The notes beneath the pieces are model-generated. The model had not been told where the DNA came from. It saw only the letters and a program-made list of their open reading frames with translations, and searched no databases. This document shows, one piece after another, positions 1-9,581 of a DNA stretch of 39,597 bases. Made by a program: the position numbers and the translations under genes. The DNA is from Halomonas sp. GTDB taxonomy: Bacteria > Pseudomonadota > Gammaproteobacteria > Pseudomonadales > Halomonadaceae. The DNA lies in NCBI RefSeq assembly GCF_014859505.1, contig NZ_JACUUD010000018.1:1-39597 (forward strand), in the 5' to 3' direction. The first letter of the stretch is position 1, and each line of letters begins with the position of its first letter.

Positions 1-2
1 CC

Positions 3-119
3 GGCTTCGAGCTGGAGCTCAATGCCCTGGTGCGCCGGTACTTCCCCCACTGGGAGGCGAAGGATCTGCGCGGGGGGGCGGGCCACTCCCCCGGGCATCG
101 CGGCGGGGCAGGCCCCTAG
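3..119 (+). CDS. C-terminal tail of an unidentified protein (5' end outside window)
   Basis: An open frame runs in from the window edge and ends at TAG 117-119, giving 38 visible residues that begin [20 protein letters not shown] and end in a Gly/His-rich tail. I do not recognise the family. Support for it being real is indirect: its stop codon interlocks with the stop of the convergent gene in a shared CTAG, the same arrangement seen at two other convergent junctions here. An open frame of this length is not rare by chance in GC-rich DNA, so the call is tentative. Confidence 0.42.
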   Translation, partial: GFELELNALVRRYFPHWEAKDLRGGAGHSPGHRGGAGP

Positions 120-634
120 GGGTTCCATTTCCAGGAGACGTCGCCCTCCGGGCGAGTGCAGGTGTCACAGTAGCTTCCCTGCTGAATGGTGGACTGGCCG
201 TCGAAACTGCCCTCCCAGTCACTCCCGTTGGTGATGGACTGGTCGCCCTCGGCATTCTGGGAATTGACGTTGGAGGTGGCGGTCTGCACTCCCCAGTCGG
301 TCTGGGGGGAGGTGTTGTCGATCACTCCGGTCGCGCCGTCTCCCAGGTACATGTAGAACTGCTGCCAGTTCCCCACGGCGTAGGTGCCTCCCCCTGACGC
401 TCCCGCTCCTGGTAGGCCGGCTAGCGGCGCCGCTGCGTTCGCGGCGGCGTTGCGTTCGCGGCGGCGCTGTTCCATGAAGCTCAGCGAGGTCTCGGGGCTG
501 CGCTGGCGGAAATCGTAGGCATGCGGTCCAGTCGGATAGTGTTCGAAGCGAAAGCCCTGCTGGGCGCCGGCCGGCATGGCGAGGGTCAGTCCCACCAGGC
601 AGGCCGTGATCGCTGCTGCGGTGAGTCTAGACAT
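116..634 (-). CDS. Small secreted protein with C-terminal CxxC; candidate HfaA-like surface/amyloid subunit
   Basis: A 172-residue protein with a clear Sec signal peptide (hydrophobic core at residues 5-20, cleavage expected after Ala24, PAGA|QQG). A perfect AAGGAGG lies 6 nt before the ATG. The mature part has a basic, Arg/Ala-rich linker (about 50-70), a Gly-rich segment with [13 protein letters not shown] (about 88-100), an Asn/Gln/Ser-rich stretch resembling polar curlin-like repeats ([19 protein letters not shown]), and a C-terminal YCDTC motif near the end. It is the last gene of a locus that starts with a CsgG-type lipoprotein, so export through that channel is a reasonable inference. 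By position and size it resembles the small HfaA component of holdfast-anchor loci, but similarity is from memory and weak. It could instead be a lineage-specific exported protein of other role. Confidence 0.6.
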   Translation of the reverse strand: MSRLTAAAITACLVGLTLAMPAGAQQGFRFEHYPTGPHAYDFRQRSPETSLSFMEQRRRERNAAANAAAPLAGLPGAGASGGGTYAVGNWQQFYMYLGDGATGVIDNTSPQTDWGVQTATSNVNSQNAEGDQSITNGSDWEGSFDGQSTIQQGSYCDTCTRPEGDVSWKWNP

Positions 635-660
635 CTTGGCCTCCTTGGAGAGGCGCCGGA

Positions 661-678
661 AGCCGCTTGCTGGCGGCT
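661..678 (-). other. Intergenic hairpin in the hfa-like transcript
   Basis: A 6-bp perfect inverted repeat (AGCCGC / GCGGCT) with a 6-nt loop lies in the 72-nt gap between the two secreted-protein genes. No T-run follows on the minus strand, so it is more likely an RNA-processing or stability element than a terminator. It is a short stem and may be incidental. Confidence 0.35.
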
Positions 679-706
679 CCCTGCGCCTTTCTCCTTTCAG
701 GTCACG

Positions 707-1495
707 TTACGGGACCGTCACGGTGGGTGCTGTCACGGTGTACGCGGCATTGTTGCCTACGGCGGTTGCCGTGGCGGCGATGAAGGGCTCGGAGAGTGTC
801 CCGAGGCCAGTCACGCCAATAAGTTCCACAAGGCCGCCGGTGGCGCTGGCGGTAGCCGTGACGTCGGCGACCCCCATTTGAACGGCATTGGCCAGCACGG
901 CGCCCGAGCCATTAATAGCCAGGTTGTTGGCCACCCCGGTGGCTACTGACGCCTGCTGCACGTCCACTCCCGTTGTCGTGGAGGTTGCAGTGATCAGTGC
1001 CGGTAGAGCGGCAAAGACGTCTAGGCCCCCCGGGACAAGCGGGCTCAGCGGGTCCAGCGGGTCCAGCGGGACCATCAGTGCCACACTGCCAACCCCGGCA
1101 GTCTGTTGGGTGACATCGGCCAGCACCGCCACCTCCCCGTCGATGGCCAGGTTGTTGTTGACCGCGGTGGCCACTGCCTCGACCTTGGGCAAGTCATCAA
1201 TCGTGCCACTGAGTGGTACCGTCACCGCTACCGGCTCGAGACCTACAGCAGTGCTCAGCGCCGTTGTATTGCCCAGGAAGAGCTGCTCCTGCTCGATGAT
1301 CGCCCCCGCTCCTCCTTCGCCGCCGGGGCCGATATCAATGGTGCCTGTGATGTCGACGTTCGTGGTCAGGTTGAGTGTCCAATCCCAGACGATGGTATCG
1401 AACGCCTGGACCGTTGAGGTCATGGGGATGACCAGGGCGGCACTGGCCGCAAGCAGCGAGGCCTTCAACCGCCTTCTACCCGTCATGAGTTTCAT
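707..1495 (-). CDS. Secreted NN-motif repeat protein; candidate HfaD-like adhesin/anchor
   Basis: From the ATG at 1495 this is 262 residues with a signal peptide (RRR n-region, hydrophobic core, cleavage expected after residue 31, TVQA|FD). The mature protein is Val/Ala/Thr-rich, almost free of Lys and Cys, and contains two clearly related repeats of the form VATxVxNNLAI[DN]G…AVLA[DN] plus a third ATAVGNN near the C-terminus; a (Leu-x-Pro)5 hinge separates the two main repeats. That composition suits a beta-rich surface or amyloid-like protein. It sits between a CsgG-type lipoprotein and a small secreted protein, the set expected of Hfa-type holdfast-anchor loci in which HfaD is the larger exported partner. 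Two further in-frame ATGs exist upstream (1537, 1552). The one at 1537 also has TTGGAGG at good distance, but 1495 gives the natural signal peptide. Identity as HfaD is inferred. Confidence 0.62.
   Translation of the reverse strand: MKLMTGRRRLKASLLAASAALVIPMTSTVQAFDTIVWDWTLNLTTNVDITGTIDIGPGGEGGAGAIIEQEQLFLGNTTALSTAVGLEPVAVTVPLSGTIDDLPKVEAVATAVNNNLAIDGEVAVLADVTQQTAGVGSVALMVPLDPLDPLSPLVPGGLDVFAALPALITATSTTTGVDVQQASVATGVANNLAINGSGAVLANAVQMGVADVTATASATGGLVELIGVTGLGTLSEPFIAATATAVGNNAAYTVTAPTVTVP
1031..1075 (-). repeat. 9-bp tandem repeat x5 encoding (Leu-x-Pro)
   Basis: Five consecutive 9-bp units (CGGGACAAG, CGGGCTCAG, CGGGTCCAG twice, CGGGACCAT on the + strand) encode MVP-LDP-LDP-LSP-LVP on the minus strand. 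The array is in frame, so copy-number change would only lengthen or shorten a proline hinge between the two NN-motif repeats. Confidence 0.75.
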
Positions 1496-1541
1496 GGCTT
1501 GACCCTCCAAGATTGACGTTCCTTCTCCGAGTTTCATGATT

Positions 1542-2435
1542 TCAACCTCCAAGTATCACCGTTCCTTGTGGATTCTCCTTGTTGAGCTCACCGCTGGCAG
1601 GGTCAACCTTGACAAGATCACACCCATCGGGGATGGGAAGGCCGAACCCTTCGGTCATCACCTGAAGGATAGCCATTTCCACCACCGACCTGACGCCGAC
1701 CTGCAGCGGTTCATTCCTGATCTGCCCGGCGTCAAAGTCCACAAGCTGGTTACCGAAGAAGCGAAACACTCCGGCCTCATATTCGTAGCCAACGACCTGC
1801 TTCTGCAGGCTTGTCGCATAGACGGTGCGCAGGGTCCGGTACTCCACTACGCGCAGGTCCAGGCCGACGTTGATCACCGCCCGTCGGATCCCGCCCCCCG
1901 CATTGCGGACGAAGAGGCGCGCCCCGTCACTGACGATGTTGTGATTGAGCTCGGTCAGCGCGCCGAGAATCACGAAGTTGATGGGGATGGGCGAAAGTTC
2001 GGGCGCCGAGGGCAGCAGCCCCATCTTGGTGAACTGCTGTTCGGTCAGGGGTACCACCAGGTCCAGCCGTTCGGCGAGGGATACCTTGCGGGTCTTGTAC
2101 AGCGCGCTGATCACCATCTCCGTGACGCCCTGGGTCAGCAGGGTGCTGTCGCTGTAGCCGGTGGGCAGCATCTGGCCGGTCTTGTCACGGATGTCGCCGA
2201 CCGCAATCACCGGCCGGTGATTGCCCGGCAGCACGGCGAGACCGCTCAGGCAGCGGGAATAGGGGGTGTGGTTGTCGGTGACGGGTGCCCCGAGGATCGG
2301 CGGCACATGGTTCGAGGCGGCACCCAGGTGGATACTGCAGCCGGAGAGCGCGAGCAGGGCGGCCAGGACAGGGAGTAGCTTCCTCCTCGCCTTGCTCTGG
2401 CCCCTTGCATCGGATGTCTCCTTTGAGCGTTTCAT
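1542..2435 (-). CDS. CsgG-family outer-membrane lipoprotein (curli/holdfast-type secretion channel, HfaB-like)
   Basis: 297 residues with a lipoprotein signal: a basic N-region of about 19 residues, a hydrophobic core and lipobox LSGC with the acylated Cys at 33. Residue +2 is Ser, so outer-membrane sorting is expected. The mature protein follows the CsgG pattern recalled from E. coli: VGDIRDKTGQ corresponds to the CsgG 'VYNIQDETGQ' strand, SDSTLLTQGVTEMVISAL and SLAERLDLVVPLTEQQ to the helix and 'LERQGLQNLLNER' segment, NFVILGALTELNHN to the 'IMVEGSIIGYESN' strand, and EYEAGVFRFF…RNEPLQVGVRSVVEMAI to the conserved C-terminal block. CsgG forms a nonameric ungated pore for amyloid subunits; HfaB is the Caulobacter relative. 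The gene is first in the locus and ends 4 nt before an alternative start of the next. No CsgE/F/B/A/D homologue is visible, arguing for an Hfa-like rather than curli system. Confidence 0.82.
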   Translation of the reverse strand: MKRSKETSDARGQSKARRKLLPVLAALLALSGCSIHLGAASNHVPPILGAPVTDNHTPYSRCLSGLAVLPGNHRPVIAVGDIRDKTGQMLPTGYSDSTLLTQGVTEMVISALYKTRKVSLAERLDLVVPLTEQQFTKMGLLPSAPELSPIPINFVILGALTELNHNIVSDGARLFVRNAGGGIRRAVINVGLDLRVVEYRTLRTVYATSLQKQVVGYEYEAGVFRFFGNQLVDFDAGQIRNEPLQVGVRSVVEMAILQVMTEGFGLPIPDGCDLVKVDPASGELNKENPQGTVILGG

Positions 2436-2757
2436 GGCAGAGCCCTCGCCCTGAGTACCGCTAGGTGTGATCTCTCGGTAGGTTATTCAATGTAACTTCC
2501 GTTATCTAAAAAATAGATCGTATTACAGCTTTGCACGAAGTTTGATTTTTCTTTTTTTAGGGAATTCGCTGCTTTTCCCTGAATTTTATGAGAAAAGTTT
2601 GACATCATGGGGTTGCGGGCCTGCCGGGAGCCTGGTGATAACGCCGTCGAGGCGGGCATGCGGCGCCCGAATCAGGCCTGGTGGGCGTCAATACCCTGTC
2701 TGTCGCGGGAACCGCCTTGAGCGATGCTTGACGGTTGCCATCGAGGAAACCCGCTCT
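2436..2757. promoter_or_regulatory. AT-rich divergent regulatory region
   Basis: This gene-free stretch separates the CsgG-type locus (minus) from the zinc peptidase (plus). Positions about 2495-2615 are strikingly AT-rich for this genome, with A/T tracts (CTAAAAAATAG, TTTTTCTTTTTTTAG), a small palindrome ATCTA-AAAAA-type element (GTTATCTAAAAAATAGATC) and an imperfect one (GTTATTCAATGTAAC). Read on the minus strand, TAATAC around 2521-2526 could be a -10 for the secretion locus, with no convincing -35. Such tracts are typical targets of H-NS-like proteins and of curved-DNA promoters. I see no gene here. Confidence 0.5.
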
Positions 2758-2789
2758 GGTAGGCTGTGTCCAATACGTCACAGCCTACC
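2758..2789. promoter_or_regulatory. 11-bp perfect inverted repeat before the zinc peptidase
   Basis: GGTAGGCTGTG (2758-2768) and CACAGCCTACC (2779-2789) are perfect inverted arms around a 10-nt spacer, ending 15 nt before the chosen ATG at 2805. No T-run follows, so it is not a typical terminator; it may be an operator or a 5' UTR hairpin close to the ribosome-binding site. Confidence 0.6.
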
Positions 2790-2804
2790 GGGAGCCCAGC
2801 CTCG

Positions 2805-3479
2805 ATGATCGTTCTCGCCATTGCCCTGCTGCTGGCCCTCTTCCTGTTGCCCAATTTCTGGGCGCGCTGGGTGATCCAGCGCCACGCCCGCGGGCGCGAC
2901 GACTACCCCGGCACCGGGGCGGAGCTGGCCGATCACCTGCTGCGCCGGCTGGGCATCGAGGGGGTCAAGGTGGAGCCCACCGAGCAGGGCGACCACTACG
3001 ACCCCGAGGCGCGCCGCGTGCGGCTCTCGCCGGAGGTCTATGGCGGGCGCTCGCTCACCGCGGTGACGGTGGCGGCCCACGAGGTGGGCCATGCCATTCA
3101 GCACCACCAGGGCTATGCGCCGCTGCTGGCCCGCTCTCGGCTGGTGGCGGTGGCCCAGAAGGCCGAGAAGCTCGGCGCGGTGCTGATGATGGCCGCGCCG
3201 CTGCTGTTCCTGCTGACGCGCCTGCCGGGGGGCCTGGCCATCGTGGTGGCCGCGGCGGTGATCAGCTTCGGCACCGCGGCGCTGGTGCACCTGGTGACCC
3301 TGCCGGTGGAGTTCGATGCCAGCTTCCAGCGCGCCCTGCCGCTGCTCAAGGAGTACATCCCGCCCTACGACATGCCCGGGGCCCGCCACGTGCTCACCGC
3401 CTGCGCCTTCACCTATGTGGCGGCCTCATTGGCCAGTATCCTCAACCTGGGGCGCTGGCTGGTGATCCTCAGACGCTAG
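2805..3479 (+). CDS. YugP-type membrane zinc metallopeptidase
   Basis: From ATG 2805 (GGGAG 10 nt upstream) the product is 224 residues, the usual length of the YugP / neutral zinc metallopeptidase_2 family. It starts with a hydrophobic anchor (1-17), carries the HExxH zinc site as AHEVGHAIQH (His92, Glu93, His96), and has two further hydrophobic stretches (about 125-160) and a hydrophobic C-terminal segment. The region after the zinc site keeps the family's 'R…L…AQKAEKLGAVLM' look. Its substrate is unknown; members are thought to be membrane-embedded proteases. A GTG at 2766 would add 13 residues, but then the inverted repeat at 2758-2789 would lie in coding sequence. Its TAG interlocks with the stop of cmoB in CTAG 3476-3479. 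Confidence 0.85.
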   Translation: MIVLAIALLLALFLLPNFWARWVIQRHARGRDDYPGTGAELADHLLRRLGIEGVKVEPTEQGDHYDPEARRVRLSPEVYGGRSLTAVTVAAHEVGHAIQHHQGYAPLLARSRLVAVAQKAEKLGAVLMMAAPLLFLLTRLPGGLAIVVAAAVISFGTAALVHLVTLPVEFDASFQRALPLLKEYIPPYDMPGARHVLTACAFTYVAASLASILNLGRWLVILRR

Positions 3480-4468
3480 CGCGGCCGATTGGCCATGACC
3501 ACGGCGCGGCGCGGGGCGGGGTAGCCCTCCCGGGTTCTGGTCGGGTCCGCGGGGTCGAGGAAGTCGGCCAGCGACTGGAAGGTCATCCACTCGGTGGCGC
3601 GCTGCTCCTCGGTCGTCGTCACCGCCTCGTCCACCACCCGCACGTCGTTGAAGCCGCAGCGTTCGAGCCAGTGGCAGAGCGCTTTTGAAGACGGCAGGAA
3701 GTAGACGTTGGGCATGGCGGCGTAGCGCTCGCCGGGAAGCAGCACCCTGGTCTCGTCGCCCTCCACCACCAGGGTCTCCAGCACCAGCTCGCCGCCGGGG
3801 CGCAGGGCGCTCTTGAGCTGCAGCAGGTGCTCCAGCGGCGAGGGGCGGTGATAGAGCACCCCCATGGAGAACACCGTATCGAAGAAACCGAGCCCCTCAG
3901 GCACCGCCTCGATGCCCACCGGCAGGAAGTGGGTGCGGCCGCCGTCGGCGTTGCCCACGAAGTGGCGCACCGCCCGGAACTGCCAGAAGAAGCGCGGCGA
4001 GGGGTCGATCACCAGCACGAAGGCCGCCCCGGCACCGGCCATGCGCCAGCCGTGGTAGCCGCTGCCGCCGCCAACGTCGAGAATCTTCCTGCCGGCAAGC
4101 CTCGCCAGATGCGGTTCCACCCGCTGCCACTTCCAGTCGGAGCGCCATTCGGTATCGATGGGGATGCCGCCGAGGGCAAAGGGACCCTTGCGCCAGGGGG
4201 CTAGCTTGCGCAGCAGGTTCTCGGCCTGGCGGCGCTGGCTGTCGCTGAGATCGACCTCGACGCTGACGGTATCGGCGTCGAGGCTGACGCGGCGCTCATC
4301 GGGCAGTGTCGGCAGCTTGGCCACCGCCTTCTCCCAGGCGGGCAGGTCGCCGTGGCGCCCGCGGTCGAGCCCGGCGGCCAGCTGGTCGGGCAGGCGGGCC
4401 AGCCAGGTGTCGAGGCCCTGGTCGAGGAAGGCCCGGTAGAGGTCGCGGTGTTCGGCGGGAATCGGCAT
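3476..4468 (-). CDS. cmoB: tRNA U34 carboxymethyltransferase CmoB
   Basis: 330 residues, close to the 323 of E. coli CmoB. The enzyme transfers a carboxymethyl group from carboxy-SAM to 5-hydroxyuridine 34, making cmo5U in tRNAs that decode by expanded wobble. The SAM-type site is ILDVGGGSGYHG (about 129-140), followed by the family's 'HFLPVGIEAVPE…FDTVFSMGVLYHRPSPLEHLLQLK' block, which is highly characteristic. GGAGGG lies 7 nt before the ATG, which is only 2 nt downstream of the cmoA stop, so the two genes are translated from one message. A longer frame reads upstream through cmoA in another phase and is not real. Confidence 0.96.
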   Translation of the reverse strand: MPIPAEHRDLYRAFLDQGLDTWLARLPDQLAAGLDRGRHGDLPAWEKAVAKLPTLPDERRVSLDADTVSVEVDLSDSQRRQAENLLRKLAPWRKGPFALGGIPIDTEWRSDWKWQRVEPHLARLAGRKILDVGGGSGYHGWRMAGAGAAFVLVIDPSPRFFWQFRAVRHFVGNADGGRTHFLPVGIEAVPEGLGFFDTVFSMGVLYHRPSPLEHLLQLKSALRPGGELVLETLVVEGDETRVLLPGERYAAMPNVYFLPSSKALCHWLERCGFNDVRVVDEAVTTTEEQRATEWMTFQSLADFLDPADPTRTREGYPAPRRAVVMANRPR

Positions 4469-4470
4469 GC

Positions 4471-5253
4471 TCAGCCCTCCCGGGGCGCCGGAGTGTCGGC
4501 GTCCTTGAAGGCCTCGTTCTTGAAAGCCACAAGGGAGGCGAAGTTGAGGAACTGGAACCAGGTGTGGCTGCGGGCGAAGCCGGCGCCGGCCAGGCGGGCG
4601 TGGTGCGCGTCCAGGGTATCGGGGACCAGCACGTTCTCGAGCGCCGTGCGCTTCTGGCTGATCTCCAGGTCGCTGTAGCCGTTGGCCCGCTTGAAGTCGT
4701 GGTAACGCTCCACCCGCCAGGCGTTCTCCTGCTCGTCCTCGGCCACCACCTTCTCCGAGAGCACCAGCACGCCGCCGGGCTCCAGGGCCTGGTAGAGCCG
4801 GGCCATCAGGGCGTCGCGATCCGCCGGGGACAGGAACTGCAGGGTGAAGTTGAGCACGATCATGCCGGCGGGGGCGTAGTCCAGGGTGCGGATGTCGCCC
4901 TCGATGACCTCCATGGCGTGGTCGGGGCACTCGGCGGCCAGGGTCTCCCGGGCCCGGGCCACCATGGCCGGGGAGAGGTCGACGCCGACGTAGCGAAAGG
5001 CCTCGGGAGAGAGCTGGCCGGCGAGCGCCAGGCCGCCGGCACCCAGCGAGCAGCCCAGGTCGTAGACCCGGGCGCCGTGGCGCAGGTGGCGGCGGGCGAT
5101 CAGCCCCAGCATGCCCAGTATCTGCCCGTAGCCCGGTACCGAGCGGCGGATCATGTCGGGAAAACAGGCCACTACCCGTTCATCGAAGGAGAAGCGCGCG
5201 ACCCGGTCGAGGGGTGTCGAAAAGATCGCGTCACGGTAAGATGCATCACTCAT
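4471..5253 (-). CDS. cmoA: Carboxy-S-adenosyl-L-methionine synthase CmoA
   Basis: 260 residues; E. coli CmoA has 247. It converts SAM plus prephenate into carboxy-SAM, the donor used by CmoB next door. Matches to the family are strong along the whole length: [20 protein letters not shown] (about 24-42), the SAM loop [11 protein letters not shown] (64-74), VIEGDIR, the NFTLQFL strand, and [18 protein letters not shown]. The C-terminus carries about ten extra polar residues. It is first in the cmoA-cmoB pair and diverges from pgi. Confidence 0.97.
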   Translation of the reverse strand: MSDASYRDAIFSTPLDRVARFSFDERVVACFPDMIRRSVPGYGQILGMLGLIARRHLRHGARVYDLGCSLGAGGLALAGQLSPEAFRYVGVDLSPAMVARARETLAAECPDHAMEVIEGDIRTLDYAPAGMIVLNFTLQFLSPADRDALMARLYQALEPGGVLVLSEKVVAEDEQENAWRVERYHDFKRANGYSDLEISQKRTALENVLVPDTLDAHHARLAGAGFARSHTWFQFLNFASLVAFKNEAFKDADTPAPREG

Positions 5254-5286
5254 GGGCCAAGCCGGAATCGTGCGGAAAAGGCCGAC

Positions 5287-5292
5287 ATTCTA
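5287..5292 (-). promoter_or_regulatory. Possible -10 of the cmoAB promoter
   Basis: TAGAAT on the minus strand would place transcription start near 5280, about 27 nt upstream of the cmoA ATG. No convincing -35 was seen 16-18 nt upstream. The 85-nt divergent gap leaves few other choices. Confidence 0.3.
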
Positions 5293-5338
5293 CGCCTCGA
5301 CCGCGCCGGCTGCACGACAGGACGTCAAGGAGGAAATC

Positions 5339-7021
5339 ATGCCCACTACCCCGATCGACCAGCGCGGCGCCTGGCGCGCCCTCGCGGCTCACGCCCGGGA
5401 GATTCGCGAGACCCATCTGTGCACGCTGTTTGCCGACGACCCCGAGCGCCACCGGGCCTATACCCGCCAGGCCGCCGGCCTGACCGTGGATCTCTCCAAG
5501 CAGCGCTGGTCGGGCGACTCCCTCGCCCGGCTTCTCGATCTGGCCCGTGAGGCGGAGGTGCCCGAGGCGATCCAGCGGCTGCTGGGCGGTGAACGGGTCA
5601 ACGTCAGCGAAAACCGCCCGGCGTTGCACACGGCCCTGCGTCTGCCACAGGATGCCTCGCTGGTGGTGGAGGGCGAGGATCTGGTGCCCGGGGTGCATCG
5701 CACTCTCGAGCACATGGAGACCATGGTCGAGCGCTTCCACGCCGGCCAGTGGCGCGGCGCCACCGGCAAGGCCATCCGCCACGTGGTCAACCTGGGCGTT
5801 GGCGGCTCGGACCTGGGCCCGCTGATGGTGACCCACGCGCTCTCCGACTACCGGCTGCGCGACGTCCACTCCGTGGAGGTGCACTTCGCCTCCACCATGG
5901 ACGGCTCCCAGCTGGCCGACTGCCTGGGGCGTCTCGATCCAGAGGCCACGCTCTTCGTGCTGTCGTCGAAGTCCTTCACCACCATCGATACGCTCTCCAA
6001 CGCCCGCACCGCCCGGGACTGGCTGATGGCGCGCCTGGAAGGGGAGGAGGGCGTGGACCCCGAACTGGTGATGCGCCAGCACTTCATCGGCGTCTCGGCG
6101 AGTCCCGAGAAGATGGCCGAGTGGGGCATCGCGCCCGCTCATCAGCTCGAGTTCTGGGAGTGGGTCGGCGGGCGCTACTCGCTGTGGGGCGGCATCGGCC
6201 TGCCCATCGCCCTGGTGGTGGGCATGAAGCGTTTCCGCGAGCTGCTGGCCGGGGCCCATGCCATGGACGAGCACTTCCGCACCGCGGCGCTGGCCGACAA
6301 CCTGCCGGTGCTGCTGGCCCTGGCGGGGATCTGGAACGTCAACTTCCTGGACATCCGCGCCCACTCCATCCTGCCCTACGACGGCCGCCTGGAGTACTTC
6401 GCCGCCTACCTCGAGCAGCTCGAGATGGAGTCCAACGGCAAGTCGGTGACGGCCGAGGGGCGCGAGGTGGGCTACTCCACCTGTCCGGTGCTGTGGGGCC
6501 AGCTCGGGCCCAACGCACAGCACGCCTTCTACCAGCTGCTGCACCAGGGCACCCAGGCGGTGGAGTGTGACTTCATCGCGCCGCTGCGGCGCTACGATGA
6601 GGTGGAGAACGAGGCGACCCGGGCGCATCTCAAGGGCCAGCATCGGTTGACCCTGGCCAACTGCTTCGCCCAGTCGCGGCTGCTGGCGCTGGGCGACGAT
6701 GCCATCGACGAGCCGGGCGAGCGCCCCGGCCACAAGCGCTATCGCGGCAACCAGCCCTCCACCACCCTGCTGCTGGACGAGCTGACGCCGTCCACCCTGG
6801 GCGCCCTGATCGCCCTCTACGAGCACAAGGTGTTCGTCCAGGCGACGATCTGGGGCATCAACCCCTTCGACCAGTGGGGGGTGGAGCTGGGCAAGCAGAT
6901 CGCCGGCGAGACCCAGCGCATCCTCGAGAGCCATGAGGGCCTGGAGGCCATGGACGCCTCCACCCGGGCGCTGATCGAGGCGGCCTGGGCGGCCGACGCC
7001 AACGGCAAGGTCGCCACGTGA
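5339..7021 (+). CDS. pgi: Glucose-6-phosphate isomerase
   Basis: 560 residues (E. coli 549). It interconverts glucose-6-phosphate and fructose-6-phosphate in the cytoplasm. Phosphate-binding and catalytic elements are intact: VLSSKSFTT…TLSNA, the signature VGGRYSLWGGIGLP, the catalytic Glu in MESNGK (about 365), the ring-opening His in NAQHAFYQL (about 395) and the C-terminal Lys in VELGKQI (about 518). The start at 5339 is fixed by AAGGAGG six nt upstream and matches the family N-terminus; an in-frame ATG at 5252 would add 29 unlikely residues and overlap cmoA. It is followed after 52 nt by yqiA. Confidence 0.97.
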   Translation: MPTTPIDQRGAWRALAAHAREIRETHLCTLFADDPERHRAYTRQAAGLTVDLSKQRWSGDSLARLLDLAREAEVPEAIQRLLGGERVNVSENRPALHTALRLPQDASLVVEGEDLVPGVHRTLEHMETMVERFHAGQWRGATGKAIRHVVNLGVGGSDLGPLMVTHALSDYRLRDVHSVEVHFASTMDGSQLADCLGRLDPEATLFVLSSKSFTTIDTLSNARTARDWLMARLEGEEGVDPELVMRQHFIGVSASPEKMAEWGIAPAHQLEFWEWVGGRYSLWGGIGLPIALVVGMKRFRELLAGAHAMDEHFRTAALADNLPVLLALAGIWNVNFLDIRAHSILPYDGRLEYFAAYLEQLEMESNGKSVTAEGREVGYSTCPVLWGQLGPNAQHAFYQLLHQGTQAVECDFIAPLRRYDEVENEATRAHLKGQHRLTLANCFAQSRLLALGDDAIDEPGERPGHKRYRGNQPSTTLLLDELTPSTLGALIALYEHKVFVQATIWGINPFDQWGVELGKQIAGETQRILESHEGLEAMDASTRALIEAAWAADANGKVAT

Positions 7022-7024
7022 TAC

Positions 7025-7054
7025 TGGCTGTTCGTACAGCAATTGCGCTATGCT
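7025..7054 (+). promoter_or_regulatory. Weak sigma70-like promoter before yqiA
   Basis: TGGCTG (7025-7030), 18 nt, then TATGCT (7049-7054). If real, transcription starts near 7061, which would exclude the upstream ATG at 7050 as start of yqiA and favour 7074. Confidence 0.28.
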
Positions 7055-7073
7055 GAGCGCCCCCTGCCGGGTG

Positions 7074-9574
<2,501 letters not shown>

Positions 9575-9581
9575 TCCCCTT

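Noticed and set aside
661-678. Terminator between the two exported-protein genes
   Set aside because: Short 6-bp stem with no T-run on the transcribed strand; kept only as a low-confidence hairpin.
2735-3688. 317-codon + strand frame overlapping the zinc peptidase and cmoB end
   Set aside because: Arg/Gly/Pro-rich out-of-phase translation of two well-supported genes.
5246-7042. Long open frame antisense to pgi (598 codons)
   Set aside because: It is an exact codon-phase shadow of a GC3-rich gene, rich in Gln/His/Gly/Val with no domain pattern, and the sense strand encodes an intact Pgi.
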